In this document: piece by piece, positions 1 to 12,444 of the stretch | Position numbering within the stretch: the first letter of the stretch is position 1 | How the letters are laid out: each line of letters opens with the position of its first letter | Assembly (NCBI GenBank): GCA_037576195.1 | Contig: CM075103.1 | Coordinates: 7,068,001 to 7,132,000, forward strand | Source of the DNA: Phytoseiulus persimilis | Taxonomy: Eukaryota; Arthropoda; Arachnida; Mesostigmata; Phytoseiidae | Reading direction: 5' to 3' | Length of the DNA: 64,000 nucleotides | Made by a program: the position numbers and the translations under genes | The notes under the pieces: model-generated | Databases searched by the model: none | The model's input: the letters and a program-made list of their open reading frames with translations, nothing else | Told to the model about the DNA's origin: nothing

Positions 1-1141
<1,141 letters not shown>

Positions 1142-1911
1142 ACCATCGCAGTGCTTACAACTGTCTTGTCGGCGTCCACCGTCGGTCTCGCAGTCATCTG
1201 TCGGAATCGTGATAGAAATCCGCTGCACATCAATAGCGCCGGGATCAGTCAGTTGGAATGGATAGACATCCCGCGTTGGAATGCTCACCGAACGCTTCGA
1301 TTGAACGCTTGGATTTCTAGCGGTGCTTAGTTCCGGTCAATGTTTCAGTGTGTATCGTTCCATCTCCCAAAGAATTCTCCGGGCCGGGTCCCTGGTATGT
1401 AGCTTTATGGAGCGACCTATCCTCCGCCGGGGTATCACATTTGTAAAACAATCACAAGAAGGAATATAGCGAGCTTTTTTCCCCGGGCGCGTGATCCTCA
1501 ACGTGTCCAGAGCTTGGACCCGGCTCGCGACGGGCTCCTCCCACAGCACCCATTTAATCTCGATCCGACGGCCACCCCGCCCGGTCTCGATACTGGAGCG
1601 GAACCTCATGACAAGCGTCAAATCCCACTGTAAATGTGAACAGCCATACGCCCGTATTCTTCCCAGAAAGAACTCGGAGAGAGATCTGCGAATCGTTTGG
1701 GACATTATTTAATTTCCCATCGGTTGCAGCCGGTTCTGGCTTCCAATCCAGTTAGAATCTGTCACGCTTTCCCGCTCGTAAAGACCCACGGATACGCCGT
1801 TGCGTCTTATACGACGCTCACTTGACGGGAATCGCACCAAAAGATCATTGTTCATTGTCACAGGCTGCCGTCTCACCGACGGAAAGTTTGCTAAGGAAAT
1901 TATTAAAGCAA
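1142..1911. other. Intergenic stretch, no gene seen
   Basis: About 770 bases between the RSPRY1 stop and the possible secreted peptide gene. Open frames here are short, overlap on both strands and show no recognisable domain. The RSPRY1 3' UTR must lie at its start, but I see no clear AATAAA close to the stop. Confidence 0.4.
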
Positions 1912-2166
1912 ATGGGGTGGAAAATCGCACAGTCTGGCCTTTTTTTGCTTTTATTGGGTCTCGCATTCACAGTCACGCCACAATCGATTTCCGATGGGGA
2001 ATATTGTTACGAGCAGGAAGAGTGGGTTCCGGCTTTCGGTAAGGAAGGCACAGGTATCTGATTCTCGGTAAGGTGCTTATCCTCCACTTATTTAATTACA
2101 GCATATGAGGCCACCGAACATTCGACGGACGCTGCATCGATGAAGTTGCTCGATCCGTCTAGGTAA
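1912..2166 (+). CDS. Possible small secreted peptide gene
   Basis: Not a recognised family. An ATG at 1912 opens a frame starting MGWKIAQSGLFLLLLGLAF, a typical signal peptide with a Leu-rich core and likely cleavage before residue 30. The frame runs to a good donor (G|GTAAGG after 2038). A 63-bp intron then ends in a pyrimidine-rich acceptor (TTTAATTACAG at 2101). Exon two, 2102-2166, keeps the frame and ends at TAA, giving about 63 residues with an acidic mature part (DGEYCYEQEEWVPAF). The last codons read AGG TAA TG, which could also be a splice donor, so the protein could be longer. It lies tail to tail with UBE3C, 150 bp from that gene's stop. The call rests only on signal peptide and splice-site quality. 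Confidence 0.42.
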
Positions 2167-2317
2167 TGTACAATGCGACTGCAGCGGTCTCCTCTTCTCA
2201 GCTCTGCTCGGCCCCAGTTTGAGATCCCCAGCCATGTACTCGGAGAAAGGACCCGACTCGATTCCGAGAGTCCCGTGGCTCCAGACGGGCGTAAATTTCG
2301 AAAGGAGCCGATTCGAC

Positions 2318-5300
2318 TTAGCTCAATTCGAAACCTGAGTTCGACTGTATAGCATATAGGAGTTTCTCTTTCAAAACATCGAACTCCTCGATTGCCGGCA
2401 GCTTCAGAAGATTGACGCAAGTTGCAGCGGTCGGCAGCCTGTCCGTGGAATCCACTCGGTTGATGCCGAACAGCGGTTGGAGCTCCTGTAAGACAGAACA
2501 ATGGAAACAGCTCGTACTTAATCTAGACTTCGACATTCCCTGGAGCGAGAGCTCCTCCAGCTTCGGGACGAGATGTTCGGCAAGGATTTCCCCTGAACTC
2601 CTCATCAACGGAAAATCTCCCCAAGTGTTGCAGTTAAAACTCGTTCCTTCGATTTGTACCTTGAAGCCGAGGAGCGGCGGTCTCGAGCAACTCGTCACGA
2701 ATTTCAGGAGTTGGCGCTGCTGAGTGACATCGAAGCTCCCGACCACTTCCCAGAAGCATTCGATGACTGGATGCTCATCGAAGTATCCGTTTGCATACAC
2801 CGTATTGCTCCTCCAATCTTTGAGATTCATCGCAGACGTGGCGCCCGAAATAAGTTTCTGAAGCTCTTTCGGATCGAAAAGTCGAAGCCAATGAGGATCC
2901 ACGATTTCCGCGATACCGGACTTGAAGGCAGCGGTCTGCTGCCTGATTTGCTTGTTGAGCTTGTAATCGGCCATCAGGTGAACGTACTCTATACGATTGG
3001 CGTTCGTCACCGCTATCTGTGAGCCGTTCGGTTTCAGCTCGATGGTCTGCTGTTCTCCGAGGTCGTTCATCACGACCGTGAAGTTCAGGTCCAGGTCTTC
3101 AACGTTCCCGCGATATGATTTCGTGAACAGCAAGTTTCTGGAATTGATCGGAGCATTCAGATTCATGTCAGATGGAACCGAGAGTTGAGCTGAGGCGTAG
3201 CCGGGAGGATAACAGATATGAGAGAATAGGGAGGCGGAAGGTAAGACTTCCTCGGGGGACAGGGCGGGAAGAGAAATGAAGAGAGAGGAATGGGGAGGCA
3301 GCGGAGGAGAGGGACACGAAAGAGATCCGTTGAACGGGACGAAAAGGTTCCCAAGTTTTCCGAGTTTTTTTCCCGGTCGAACAGCTCACAACAGGAAGAC
3401 CATCCGATTCACAGAAAGAGCTGCGAGTGCGAAAAAAAGGAAAATGATGATGGGAGAAGATAGAAGTTGCTCACTTGTATAGCACAGGATCTAACGATGC
3501 GAGATGATGGATGTCGAGTTCTGAATTAGCGAGCATCTTCGACAGGAAGAACTCCGCCAGCGGTAGTTCAACAAGCATGAAGTCGTATATAGCTTTGCCA
3601 AGCATCCTTCCAATGAAGTAGTAATGCTCGAGGTATTTCGGGACGATCAGATGAACTGACGGGTTGGGATAGAAGAGGTTGTCCGCCGTTGCTTTGAAGA
3701 AACCACGGTTCACGTCGAACGCTGTCTTCAGTAGCTCACTGAGGAATTCACGTGTGATGCCCCCTCCGTCGAGTCCAGCTTCCTCCACGCCGACCGAGTT
3801 GACCAATTGAACCTGGAGTTCGAATAAATCTCCGATAAGTCCCGGTGAGCAGCGTTGGCGTGAGGATGAAACTGCCCAATCCTTTCGATCTAGACCGGGT
3901 CAAGAAGGTAGCATTCCCGCTGCCCTTGACGTGCTATGGCGTCGATATCTCGTCACACCTATCCTCACCTTTAGATGATGTCTAATATTGATGCCGCTGT
4001 CCATGCCGAATCTGGCGAAGGCATCTTCATAGAGGAAATTCCGTCGAATATGAACGTGCTCTGCGAAGATCATCCGATTTTGGTCGTTCATCATGTGCTC
4101 CATCTCGAGGAGGTGCTTGAAAATTTTAACTCGCGTATGGAACGGGACCACGAAAGGCACTTCTTGAAGAATTGTTGCTGTGCGGACTTCAACTGAAAGG
4201 TACAGCGAAATCGTGGTCAGTCCCACAACTCATAGATTGCAATCGAGAAGAAACTTTGAGCGTTCAGAAAACGAAGATACTTACGGACGTTCATGCGGGA
4301 CGACTCGTCAACCACACTATCTTTGATCCGGTGAGGGGCGTTCTGGAAGGGTTTGCGTTTGATGTAGGGCGTTTTCAAGTTGCCATCATTGATTTGTTCA
4401 GGGACCACGGGGAAGTCCACGATCCAAGTATCACAGAATTTTCTTCGGCAATCGCGAGCATACAGCTGATGAAGCAGTCGGACCACACTTTGGAAGAGCG
4501 TTAACCAAAGTTCCACGTTGACCTCGGCATGAGCCTGCTCCCTCGCGTTGGAGATCGTGGGATGGACCTCAGGGAAAGCTAATTCAACGAGCCCCAAGGC
4601 AAGGTTTCGAAGGCAAATGGCGATCGAAGCCAGCTCGCTGAGGCTGAAGGGCATCATGTTGCATTTGGCACCGCCCTCGTCCTCTAGTTCGGCAGTGGCT
4701 TCGTGGTAGAACTCGGCTTCATACACTGTCGGCAAGAGGCCCGCGAAAGATGAACAGAAAAAAATTAACAGGGGTAGAAATGATGTTGTCTGTTCTGTGG
4801 AAGGGCGTTTGCCTCGCGAAATCAGCTTGAGGAGAGGAATGTTGTCTTCGGTCTCGAAGGCGGTGGCAGCATTCCACAGCATCCGGAGAAAAGAAGGACG
4901 AAACGCGATCCTGAAGAGGAGGGGGGACTTGTGCGGAGCTTGTTTCATGCGGATCTGCATGTGATAACTCAAGCAGCTGACAGAAACGAAAGCCTCGGTA
5001 GATTGTATAGATTCCACGGAGTCGACGACTTTCTGGATGAAACTGTCCTCGTTGAGCAAACTCCATAACGATTCCATAGCGGCTCGTTTCAAGACATTTT
5101 GTTCGATCTCGATGTCCATTCCTTCTTCTTCGTCATCTGTATCCGAGTCGGAGTCCGCTCCCATGTCCGAGGAATTCGCGTGAACTGGTGGTGTGGTGAG
5201 CACATCCAGCATCTGGTTCTTCAGTGAGGTGAGGTACTCTATCGTCTCCGTTGGAGAGAGTGTTGTTATCCGTCGACTCATTATTGTCACGAAAGCGTGC

Positions 5301-6793
5301 ATCTTCCACACAGAGTTCTTGCCCCCCACATTGTTGCTCTCGATGAGAACTTTCGCTGAAAATAATTTGACATCGCAGTTGGCCAACATCGGCAAGAGTA
5401 CGTAGTAGGTCCGACAATCGATCGACTGCTGGTCATCGTCCACGAAGAACGCTTGTAGCAGCTCGTGCAATACTACCGCCCTGGAATTAGGAACAAACTT
5501 AGGAATGGTCGGGCATAACCTGCTCCCATGATGGGGGGATTGGTGGGGGGAAATTCCTGAGCCGACGAAGACAGCAGGTGTTGAATTAGTCCTCCTTACT
5601 CACCTCTCCGCATCCTCCGAGCAGCTCTCCAGCGGTTTGCGAAGAAGCGACAGCAACGAATCTACCAGGGGTGTAGGTGGTCTCGAGCACTCTTCGTCCA
5701 CTTCCGGACATCGTGTCTCGAGCAAGCGTTTGATAATTTTGAAATATTGGAGCTTGATCAGGTACAGCCACAGCGATGAGCTGGACGAAGCGTAGATCTC
5801 GACAAGACGTAGCGGCAGGACAAGAGAAGTGCCATTCTTGTGAAGGAGCCTCAGGTTCGCTATGAGGACGTCAGAGAGGAGTCTGCTCCAAGCCTCAGAC
5901 TCACTCTTCGAAACCATCTCCAGCACCTCTTTATGCCGGCTGAGCAGTGTGTGACTCAGTTTGGACAGCCTCTCGTCGTCTTTGGGAGTCTCGTAAAACA
6001 GGAACAAACGGGTGATCAGAGGACCGAGTTTCGGAATCGAGACGCCGCCAGCAATCTGTTCGTCGAACGTATCACGCAGCAAACGGTTCTGGAAACAGCG
6101 ACGTGAACCAGTGTGGGAAAGTTCACCATACATTTCTGGATGACCAGGAAGTGTCTCAGAACGACCAAAACGGGTAGACTTACGAATCTTCGTCGCGCGA
6201 GGAAACCTCGGACCAGAGCTTGGATTTTCAAGACACTCGTTTCCTTCTTCTTCTCGTATTCTCGGAGCTTCCGCTTCTCCTGTTTCTGACGGAGCAGGTC
6301 ATCGCGACTCTGTGGATTCCGAGTGCCCGAAATTAGGATAACAGCTCAAGACATGTAGGAGACTTCCAGTGAGACTCAGCTGTGATAGCTGCATTAGATA
6401 GGAATGATCGGCTCTCGCGTTTCGGGTCTGTTCGGCAATGTACCCTCCCTGAACAATAACAACAGTTTTCACGAAATGCTGAGGCCATGTGATTCCCCTT
6501 CCAAGCCATAATAATGAGGCCTGCGAGCCGGTTGAGCCCCAGATCCTCGGAATGAGCCCCGGGAATCGCTCGGGTCGGAATAGCTTAGTTTCGAGAGACA
6601 GGCAACCGGCTTACAACCGCGATGCACACAGATTCACATTTGTTCTCAGCGAACCAAACGAGAGTTGCAACGGCACGGTTTCGTGTTGTCAACGATAAGT
6701 AAACTTCAGATGACTTACAGGGTCATTGTGTCGACTGGCTCCACCGAGAGCCTGCGTTGGCCTTCTGCGAAATTGTCCTTCAAAGCTGAACAT
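2318..6793 (-). CDS. UBE3C: UBE3C-type HECT E3 ubiquitin ligase, complete
   Basis: Eight exons on the minus strand, 5' to 3': 6793-6719, 6309-6184, 6088-5604, 5480-4285, 4192-3969, 3812-3475, 3137-2660 and 2485-2318. All junctions are GT-AG and in phase, giving 1029 residues (human UBE3C is near 1080). The start MFSFEGQFRRRPTQALGGAS is diagnostic. An IQ-like motif (IQALVRGFLARRRF) sits at about 54-67, an acidic Asp/Ser/Glu stretch mid-protein, and the HECT domain at about 680-1029. The catalytic Cys is near 997 in LPTAATC and the protein ends in GFELS. UBE3C binds the proteasome and extends ubiquitin chains (family knowledge). The last intron happens to be open in frame, so an unspliced reading would insert residues after LLGFK. 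The gene diverges from NUP62 across about 620 bp. Confidence 0.95.
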
Positions 6794-7414
6794 ACCAACA
6801 GCTGATCTCCCAACTCGAACGTAAGATATTTCGGCAACTCAGTTGTCTCCCGCACCAATGCTAGCTAAGCAGTCATCGGGGAACACTGCGAATGGGGAGA
6901 ACTATGCCTAACTAGGATGGAGAACTGAGCTCTCAACGAATCAAGATATCACTGATCATCCGCGAGTTCCCGAGCGGCTGAGCTCTAACCACGGCAATTT
7001 TCACGACTCTTCCAAGAAAGAAGGAGAGGAAAGTGGACCCGCCAAATTTAGCGGGCAATCTTCACATGTTGCAAGCTCATCATACCGCTCATAACGTTCT
7101 GAGGATGGTATCCGATTCCCGAGTCTCGCTGTTCTCCTGTGTTCGGATGGTGTGATCATTTTCCATCCGAGGCCCAGTCCCAGCCTTCCGGAACATCGAG
7201 GCGAGCTCGAGTTCGGCCGAAAGCTGAGACCGAACTTCGCGCTAAAATCGTTGTTTACTAAAAAGGCGCCGGTACATCTGACTGAAATCCGACCGACAAT
7301 CCTGGATTAAAGAATCTCGGGAAACAACGTTCGCTAGGACCCTGAATCCTGTGCTCGACTTGCTTCGGGGGAACTCGAGACTCAATTCCTTACCCTGAGT
7401 TCTGAAGCCGAACT
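6794..7414. promoter_or_regulatory. Shared upstream region of UBE3C and NUP62
   Basis: 621 bases separate the two divergent start codons, so both promoters and 5' UTRs should lie here. I see no TATA box at a convincing distance from either start. The usual arrangement for such housekeeping pairs is a TATA-less bidirectional promoter; that is inference from position only. Confidence 0.45.
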
Positions 7415-8919
7415 ATGGCTTTCAGCTTCGGAACGAATCCCACCTCTAGCGCAGGAGGCACCGGTGAGTCTTGCGACTGTATTCGTGAAGTTTTCTCCGA
7501 GATTTCTTTCGAGATTTCCTGACTTGCGAGAGATTCGATCCCGCTCATTATCGGGCCGGATTAAATGTTCGATCAAACATCAGCGTTGTGTACATTGGAA
7601 TCCACATCTGGCTCAGGCTTTGAGATTCGCATGAAGAGCTCTCACTCAAACCCAGAGCCATTGATTACATGGTGCAGCGGGCGAATCCGTCACTCCCCGA
7701 ATCGATCCGAAATACAGTGATAAACTCAATAACTCGACTCTCCCCAGGATTGACTTTCGGAACTCCGGCAACTACTTCAGCTTTCGGAGCCCCTTCTGCA
7801 GCTCCCGCGTTCGGAATGGGCACCTCAACAGCACCTTCGGCCTTCGGAATCGGCACTTCAACGGCACCTACTGCCTTCGGAATCGGCACTTCTACAGCAC
7901 CTACTGCCTTCGGAATCGGCACCTCAACAGCACCTACTGCCTTCGGGATCGGCACTTCAACGGCACCTACTGCCTTCGGAATCAACACTTCGACGGCACC
8001 TACTGCCTTCGGAAGCGGCTTCGGAACTTCCTTCGGAACATCAACAAATGCGGCACCGTCTCTGAACCTGTCAACCACCGGTACTGGTTTCGGAGTCGCG
8101 CAGGCTGCGACACCTGCACCAGCGCTAGGAAGCTTTTCTTTCAGCTCCGCACCTGGTGCAGGGTCAACTTCATTCGCGAACCCGAAGCCCGCGACCACAG
8201 CCGCTGGAATCGCGCCGACATCGACAACCAGCGCTTTCGGCTCGACAGCACTCGGAGGATCCGTCTCCTCTACCGGGGGTTTCGGATTCCCCCCAGCGAA
8301 CCCTAGTGGAGCGCCCACCGGGGCTCCCGCGGCCGGTTGTGTGGCTTCAGCGACGCAAGGCTCGATGACGTTTGAAGAGCTGGAAAAGAAATGCAACGAG
8401 TGGAAGAAGGAGTTGGAGTTCCAAGAAGAAGCTTTCTTGAAGCGAGCGACGCAGATCAATGCCTGGGATCGGTTGATCACCGCCAACGCGGAAAAAATAA
8501 CCGAACTCCACGAATACATGAAGAAGGTCAAGAGTGATCAAGACCGCATGGATCGCGAGGTCGACTTTGTGGTTGCTCAACAGAAAGAGCTCGAGGAGAT
8601 GCTCGGGCCTCTGGAGCAGGAAGCCCTCGCCCTAGAACCGACCTCGATCCAGCACCACACCGACTTCGAGAGACAAACCACCTACAACTCGGCGACCACT
8701 GTGAACGCCCAACTCAGAGGCATGGCCGAGCGTATCAAGGAAATCATCGAACACATCAACGCAAACAACAAATCGGGCAACGATTCGTCGTCGATCAGTC
8801 AAATCACCAAAATTCTCAATGCTCATGTAGATGTGCTGCAGTTCATCCAGAACGGAATCGACACCCTCCAGCAGAAAACTGAAGACGTCAACAAACTCAT
8901 GGCGTCTGGCCGAATATGA
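7415..8919 (+). CDS. NUP62: Nucleoporin p62 (NUP62)
   Basis: Two exons, 7415-7463 and 7748-8919, joined G|GT..AG|GA in frame, giving 406 residues. ATG 7415 starts MAFSFGTNPTSS, which begins the FG-repeat domain. Residues 1 to about 222 are rich in FG, Ser, Thr, Ala and Pro, and include six near-identical 11-residue units (GTSTAPTAFGI). From about residue 223 (MTFEELEKKCNEWKKELEFQ) to the end is the Nsp1_C-type coiled coil that binds NUP58 and NUP54 in the central channel of the nuclear pore. Human NUP62 is about 520 residues, so the FG part is short here. A retained-intron reading would give a different, unlikely N-terminus. An AATAAA follows 72 bp after the stop. Confidence 0.95.
7813..8010 (+). 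repeat. 33-bp tandem repeat inside NUP62
   Basis: Six in-frame copies of a 33-base unit encoding GTSTAPxAFGx. The copies differ mainly at third positions and at the residue before the next Gly. Local homogenisation of FG repeats is expected in this family. Confidence 0.85.
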
Positions 8920-8990
8920 GACAGTTTGGAGAGTATTGACGTTGCCTTTCCGTAGTCACTGGCTAGCGATTTTATGCTGTTACTTCATAA

Positions 8991-8996
8991 AATAAA
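8991..8996 (+). terminator. Poly(A) signal of NUP62
   Basis: AATAAA, 72 bp after the NUP62 stop codon, in an AT-rich context. Confidence 0.75.
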
Positions 8997-9298
8997 ATCT
9001 CTCTCTGAGGATGTGTCATCGTTCGGAACGTGTTTCGCTCCTGTATCTCTTATCTCCCTCTTAGATGTGTGCAGGTTTCGATCTCGCCCACTGAATTTGC
9101 AAAGGATTCACGATGGAAGAATCCAATCTGCTCACTGAGTCGAACTGGAAACCCGAGCTTTCCACTCTTCGAGGGTCCAAATCCTAACGATTCCTCCCTC
9201 GCGATCAAACCCTCCCAGCTGGATCGGTGAAAACTCACTTGCGAGGAGACGAATACTTCTTCTAGAAGCATCTAGAAGCATTATTCGTACCTCTACCA
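8997..9298. other. Gap between converging genes
   Basis: About 300 bases between the poly(A) signals of NUP62 (+) and TBCC (-). No gene is seen. A short direct repeat TCTAGAAGCAT occurs twice near 9261-9281. Confidence 0.5.
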
Positions 9299-9304
9299 TT
9301 TATT
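9299..9304 (-). terminator. Poly(A) signal of TBCC
   Basis: TTTATT on the plus strand (AATAAA on the minus), 27 bp past the TBCC stop. It would serve TBCC, and CEBPZOS too if the two are cotranscribed. Confidence 0.7.
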
Positions 9305-9330
9305 CTGAGAAGGAGCAATAAATCGGAAAT

Positions 9331-10258
9331 TCAATCCAAGAGCTTCCAGTTCGGCGATGGTTCCTGCACGTTGAGCCAGTTGAAGTCGTCGATTAAATTG
9401 TAGTTGTTCTTAGTTTTCGCGAGTCCGGCGGCTTCCCAGGCTCCATCCGACGCGGGGTAATCGTCTGGTAGACTACCAAAGGCGACGTTCTTGCAGTCCT
9501 CGATGATTGATCTGGGAAAAATCAAAGTTCGGAAGAAGGTTCCAGCTTTCGTTAGGACGTGAAGCAATACCGAAGCCCGAAATGCTCGTCAGCGCACCAT
9601 GATTCCGTAGGAAATTTGAAATCAATGGTAAGACTCACCGTGAGCTGATGTGGAGACGAAAAGTTGCACTTTCTGCCTGATGAACCCTGAGTTGCTGGCA
9701 GGCGACTTGGAGCTCGCTTCCTTTGAAACCCACGATCAGCACCGAGCTCGCAACCGGATCACATATGACTTTGCAGTCGTGGACCTCGCTGATGTACAAC
9801 GTGGCCGGATTGCCGCAGATTCTAACTCGACAGCCTCTCAGATTTCGGAGCTCGACTTCACCATGGACATCAAATAGCTGCAGATCCTCATCGGTACAGT
9901 TCTCGCGTGAGAACGCAGCTTTGGTCTCTTGGACCTGTGCTGCCTCCGGAATGACTGCGATCGGCTTCTCGGAGCGGACTTTCACTTCATGGTCGTCTTT
10001 AGTGGTTCTGCTGAATCCGAATCTTTTCTTTGGCTCTTTGATTTTGTCTAGAATCTTCTTGAATTCCTCGATACGTTCTTTGTACACCTGGAGGTCCCTC
10101 GGAGGGAGGACAGAGGAGTGCGCACTGACCAGGGCCTGGCTCTCTCGGATCAGCGACCGACATTGCTCAACATTCTTGGAAGCAACACCTTCATCGAACA
10201 GCGACGCCTTCGCCGAAAACAGTGCGAAGAATTTACTCGACTCCGTAGCTGATACCAT
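9331..10258 (-). CDS. TBCC: Tubulin-binding cofactor C
   Basis: Two exons, 10258-9639 and 9511-9331, in phase, 266 residues. The N-terminal ~100 residues are a charged helical region (spectrin-like in TBCC), with the KKRFGFSR motif after it. The C-terminal ~145 residues form the C-CAP/cofactor C beta-helix domain. The stretch LHISSR|SIIEDC carries the conserved arginine that acts as GTPase-activating finger toward beta-tubulin, here about residue 207 and split by the intron. The end NNYNLIDDFNWL..PSPNW matches the family. The protein acts in the last step of tubulin dimer folding. I chose ATG 10258; the open frame extends a little upstream only from non-ATG codons. The ATG is preceded by a possible acceptor (AATCCAG|T), so an upstream 5' UTR intron is possible. 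Confidence 0.92.
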
Positions 10259-10298
10259 ACTGGATTGTTTCCGCAACAATGCAACAACTCTTGCGGAT

Positions 10299-10559
10299 CT
10301 ACTGTTTGGGCTTCTGCCAGGCGATCCTGTCTGCTTCTCTTGTGTTCAGAGCGCCGAATCTCTCACCAATTTGATAATACCCGTCGAGAACCGGATGGCA
10401 GTTCTCTGACATCCAACGTCGGAAATTGATGTTCGAATTCAACTGGTGGTACACGGCGTAACAACCGAAAAATAATCCCAGTTCCCCGATGATGAGGACT
10501 TTGAAGCTCTGTTTGAACTGGCCAAAGATACTGCCCCGTTGTGGAACTTTCTTCAACAT
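10299..10559 (-). CDS. CEBPZOS: CEBPZOS-like small mitochondrial membrane protein
   Basis: 86 codons from ATG 10559 to TAG. The product has one predicted membrane segment at about residues 21-39 (VLIIGELGLFFGCYAVYHQL). It is followed by the family core FRRWMSENCHPVLDGYYQ and ends in READRIAWQ. Length and pattern match human CEBPZOS (about 80 residues), a mitochondrial protein of uncertain role. A good acceptor (TTTTTACAG|CAA ATG) lies just before the ATG, so a 5' UTR intron is likely. The stop is only 40 bp before the TBCC start on the same strand, and no poly(A) signal separates them. An upstream open extension exists but looks like repeat-derived noise. Confidence 0.85.
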   Translation of the reverse strand: MLKKVPQRGSIFGQFKQSFKVLIIGELGLFFGCYAVYHQLNSNINFRRWMSENCHPVLDGYYQIGERFGALNTREADRIAWQKPKQ

Positions 10560-11831
10560 TTGCTGTAAAAATGAAGGAATCGAGTTAGTCAGGTTCGCGG
10601 ATCGCTCCAGATCCTGTAGCATTCGTTGACAATCATAGCTTCGGCAAGAACTCTCAGAAGCCGAAAGCCAGATTGAGATCAGGGACGGGTCGATGAGCGT
10701 CAAAACGGCTATGGCGACCCAAGCCTGTCGGGCCCAGATATTTCGGCTTGGTCTCTTCGGCCCAAGAAATTTTGGCTCTGGGACTTCTCGGCCCCAAGAC
10801 TTCCTGGGCATGAGTGGCGCATCATTCGCACGATTGCGAATGATACCAACAATCTTGAGAAAAATTCACGAGGGGCATCGCCTGCAGATTTTTTCTTCGA
10901 AAATATGATTCCCGCGATTTCCGGAAAACACCGAGGATTCTGGCTTGTAGCTTCATCTCGGGTGATTGTGGAACCCTATTTTTCGTACAGAGTAAACCAT
11001 AGAAAACATATCTTAGGTTAAACATTGTGCATCACCGCATTTGAGTGTCATCAAGAGTTTTTCCAAATCCGTTCGAAAAAGGGGGTGATACCCCCTCTCT
11101 GAGCACACTAATCAGAGAGAATAGGGTTATTCCGAGTATAGTTCAGAAACACAATCGTAGCCAGCTCAAGACAGCTGTAAAGGACTCGTAGACACTTAGA
11201 AAGAGGGATGCGATGAGCCGATGCGAAATCCCGTTTTCGGATGGAAATGAAAGGGGCCGAGAATGTGAGGCCGGAAAGTTTCAGGGACGAAAAGTCTCGA
11301 AGCGGCAGTGTCGCGGGGCCGAAATGTCTCGGGGTCGAGAAATGTCTGAGGTCGAAACACCCACATGATGCTGACAGTGGTTCCGGAGGACCCAGTGCCC
11401 TTCTCCATGGAGGGCATGAAAGATCTATCGTCCAGCGCCAGACTCGAGTATTCTACACTGCTGGTCAGAATAGTCCACCATAAAGTCTCCATCGACCGAC
11501 GTGAGAAATGCGATGTTTTTGGGCTGAGTGGAGTCGGTCAGAGTCGAGATGACTGTCCGGTCTCTTGAATTAATTATAGTTCTAGGCACGAACCGATATA
11601 TGTTGTTTTGCAGACCTCTCCAGAACAACCGGCTGATAGAGAGTCTTCCGTATCACATGTTGTCAAGGCAGTGATCCTCCTCCGGGTTTTGAGAGGATCG
11701 TCTGCTCTATTTACAAATAACAATGGCCCCTATGGTGTATCTTATGTTTCTCCCGTAATTGGGCTCTCTGAGGCAGAGAACTCAAACTGTTCGAACGATA
11801 GTGGCCCGACGTTCTGAAAGAACTCTGAATA
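10560..11831. other. Intergenic stretch with degenerate repeats
   Basis: No gene seen. It contains two patches of imperfect short repeats (near 10730-10800 and 11250-11360). The 5' ends of CEBPZOS (-) and FAM32A (+) diverge across it. Confidence 0.4.
11250..11360. repeat. Degenerate short tandem repeat
   Basis: About five imperfect units of 18-27 bases around a GGGGCCGAAATGTCTC-like core. A related motif in the opposite sense occurs near 10735-10800 (CTTCTCGGCCCCAAGACTTC). This is probably one minisatellite family. Confidence 0.5.
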
Positions 11832-12444
11832 ATGTCCGACGAATATTTTGTTGCCGAGGGCTCGTTGAATCTCAAGGGAGGCTCACACAAGAAGTAAGTT
11901 AAGCGCTGAACAGTAATTGGGGGAGATTGCTTCATGAATCCATGCTCATCAGATGACGATCGGTCGAATCCTGCGTTTGACTCCATTGGAGAACAACACA
12001 GCAACATTGAGCATGAACTCCGCTCGTTTTAGGAAGAAGAAGAAGTCCAAGGAACGTAAACTGAAAATGGAGGCACACACTTCACGTGCGGGAGATGAAG
12101 GTGCTGTGGATGAAAAAGAGCAAGAACATCGCCCTGATCGTTTGGTGAAGGTTGAGATGACGAAGGCGGAGAAAGCTTTCAAGAAAATGCAGGAAAAGAA
12201 GAGACTCGAAAGGGTAATATCCTCAGCCGGGGACGGTGCTGGGCGTTTGATGACGCAGTAGATTGATTAAAGGCTTTGCTGAGATCGTATTGCCGGTATG
12301 ATTGTCTCGACTCCGTTCACTCCATTCTTCCAGATCATGGAGAAAGCTTCGAAGAGCCATCGTCAACGAGTAGAAGACTTCAACGCAAAACTCGATAATC
12401 TCAGCGAGCATTACGATATCCCAAAAGTATCTTGGACGAAATGA
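11832..12444 (+). CDS. FAM32A: FAM32A homologue
   Basis: Three exons, 11832-11893, 12033-12213 and 12334-12444, in phase, 117 residues (human 112). It starts [17 protein letters not shown], has the Lys-rich block ([12 protein letters not shown]), the conserved [13 protein letters not shown] and the C-terminal [14 protein letters not shown] followed by [17 protein letters not shown]32A is a nuclear factor seen at the active site of the human post-catalytic spliceosome, where it favours exon ligation. The best-conserved part here is the C-terminal tail that reaches the active site. Intron two begins G|GTAATA after the codon for Arg. No clean AATAAA follows; AATAAG occurs about 45 bp downstream. 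Confidence 0.93.

Noticed and set aside
2486-2659. Extra peptide between LLGFK and ELQPLFG in the UBE3C reading
   Set aside because: It is bounded by GTACAA and TTACAG and absent from all HECT domains I know, so it is an intron that happens to be open.
7665-8531. Minus-strand open frame of 288 codons
   Set aside because: Antisense to the NUP62 FG-repeat region; openness follows from codon composition of that gene.
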